Assembly (NCBI RefSeq): GCF_001575205.1
Contig: NZ_LSRE01000001.1
Coordinates: 62,001 to 126,000 of the forward strand
DNA from: Tsukamurella pseudospumae
Lineage (GTDB): Bacteria; Actinomycetota; Actinomycetes; Mycobacteriales; Mycobacteriaceae
Length of the DNA stretch: 64,000 nucleotides
Direction: 5' to 3'
Below, in pieces: positions 63,135-64,000 of the stretch (its first letter is position 1; every line of letters starts with the position of its first letter). A program made the position numbers and the translations under genes. The notes beneath the pieces are model-generated. The model was not told the DNA's origin and ran no database searches. It worked only from the letters and a program-made list of their open reading frames with translations.

Positions 63135-64000
63135 CACCAACCGCCGCTGACGCGGACACCGGGGGCGACGTTCCGCACGAGGCCGCGGAATCGCATCGGT
63201 CGCACTGATGCTCCGGCGGGATATCGGACCGTGACGGGAGGACGATCGTCGAACGAGATAGTCCACCGGTGGGTGTAGACGAGGCCGCGAGCATCGTCCT
63301 TGTCGTACTCCACCGCGACCACGTGGTCCCACGTGCTTCGGCCTGGCCGGTCGGTATCGGTGGTGCGAAAGCCGATCTCGTCGAGCGTCGCCCAGAGGTG
63401 AACACTGCGGCCGCTCCGGATGATCCGCAGCGGGAGCGCGGCACAGAGCACGGCACCCGTCACTCCGAGGACGAAAACGCCCGGCCACAGGGCTGGTTCC
63501 TCCTCCGGCGGTGCGATCGAGAGTCCGAGGCAGATCACCGCGAGTAGTCCGAAGGCGACGGCAGCCAGCACGCCGATGACGAGGACGATGCCGTACCTGC
63601 CACGCACCACCGTCGGAAACTGCGGCGGCTCGGGGGCTCGACCGGAGCTCTCGACCGTTGGACCGTGGCCCGACGCAGGAAATGGATCCTGCCAGGTACC
63701 GGCCATCCTCACATGCGGGGCCGCACGTCTGATGCTCGCGCGCACGTGCGTGGGTCCACGCCGCACCCCCGCCGGATACCGGACCTCGTCCACGTCTCCA
63801 GTGGTGCGCCGAATCGTCCACACATGCCACAGCGGGAACCCGCCGACGTCCTCATATCCGTACTCCACGGCCTCTATCTCGCGCCAGGCAGCTCTCGTCG
63901 GGTTGTCGCCTCGCCGATACTCGAGACTTTGATCGGTGACCGCCATTCGCCACCGGACTCCGCCACGGAGTACCGCACGAAGGTACAGCACGCCTCGCGC
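63131..64000 (-). CDS. Membrane protein with two copies of a 65-residue domain (5' end may be outside window)
   Basis: A GTG lies at 63991 and an ATG at 63946, but the frame is open to the window edge. Counting from 63991, residues 36-100 and 221-285 align without gaps: AVEYGYEDVGGFPLWHVWTI with AVEYDKDDARGLVYTHRWTI, then RYPAG in both, and AP(H/G)VR near the ends. Two helix pairs (131-160, 168-190) lie between. The stop overlaps the next start, so the two proteins are coupled. Confidence 0.65.
   Translation of the reverse strand, partial: ARGVLYLRAVLRGGVRWRMAVTDQSLEYRRGDNPTRAAWREIEAVEYGYEDVGGFPLWHVWTIRRTTGDVDEVRYPAGVRRGPTHVRASIRRAAPHVRMAGTWQDPFPASGHGPTVESSGRAPEPPQFPTVVRGRYGIVLVIGVLAAVAFGLLAVICLGLSIAPPEEEPALWPGVFVLGVTGAVLCAALPLRIIRSGRSVHLWATLDEIGFRTTDTDRPGRSTWDHVVAVEYDKDDARGLVYTHRWTISFDDRPPVTVRYPAGASVRPMRFRGLVRNVAPGVRVSGGWW

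Noticed and set aside
1-64000. CRISPR array, tRNA or rRNA genes
   Set aside because: No regularly spaced repeats and no tRNA T-loop or rRNA signatures were found on reading both strands.

Overview
The window is GC-rich actinobacterial chromosome. Its gene order over most of its length follows the Mycobacterium tuberculosis Rv2050-Rv2111 stretch: rbpA, ppm1/lnt, fxsA, cobN, cobGHIJ, cobKML, pepE, helY, tatCA, pafCBA, prcAB, pup. A PE-PPE-domain protein, an EthA-type monooxygenase and the mycobacterial-type proteasome point to the order Mycobacteriales. Tsukamurella or a close relative is my best guess, made from memory of the families and not from a search.

Bases 1-4143 look like one arm of a Tn5053/Tn7-like (Tni-type) transposon. 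The end of tniB and all of tniQ are followed by cargo of lower GC: a GyrA-like mini-protein and two secreted proteins. An ISL3 transposase wreck follows, then a cluster of 20-base repeats in both orientations that I read as the far end of the element. An octamer that is very common in the rest of the window is absent here. From 4144 to about 5038 there is no recognisable gene, only a perfect 31-bp palindrome and a dyad that overlaps a possible promoter.

Bases 5039-20620 hold a UvrA-like ATPase, a VKOR-family protein, a CynX-type transporter with a divergent GntR regulator, a copper-linked pair (DUF6153-like plus DUF305) behind a CsoR-type operator, a PE-PPE protein, an iron alcohol dehydrogenase, a VIT1/CCC1 transporter with a gamma carbonic anhydrase, a Rieske lipoprotein, an EthA-like monooxygenase and an L,D-transpeptidase. 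Bases 20661-25874 are the rbpA / ppm1-lnt-amidohydrolase / fxsA block.

Bases 25990-45534 carry aerobic cobalamin synthesis in three pieces: cobN; cobG-cobH-cobIJ; and cobL-cobM-cobK. Between them lie a TetR-hotdog-fabH module with two operators, an M20 hydrolase-transporter pair with an AsnC regulator, and small redox, stress and regulator genes. Almost every cobalamin junction is a 4-base start/stop overlap (ATGA, GTGA, TTGA, perhaps CTGA).

Bases 45557-64000 hold a flavin/F420 oxidoreductase, a sugar transporter, pepE with a divergent 5'-3' exonuclease, helY, tatCA and the Pup-proteasome locus (pup-prcB-prcA, pafA, pafB-pafC). A CPBP-type membrane protease gene is wedged between prcA and pafA; dop is not present. 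The window ends in membrane proteins that share a duplicated 65-residue domain.

A recurring feature is leaderless transcription: a TANNNT-like -10 sits 6-7 bases before the start codon. Four divergent gene pairs are separated by only 17, 17, 22 and 27 bp, with -10 elements on both strands that overlap or nearly touch. No tRNA, rRNA, CRISPR array or cobalamin riboswitch was seen.
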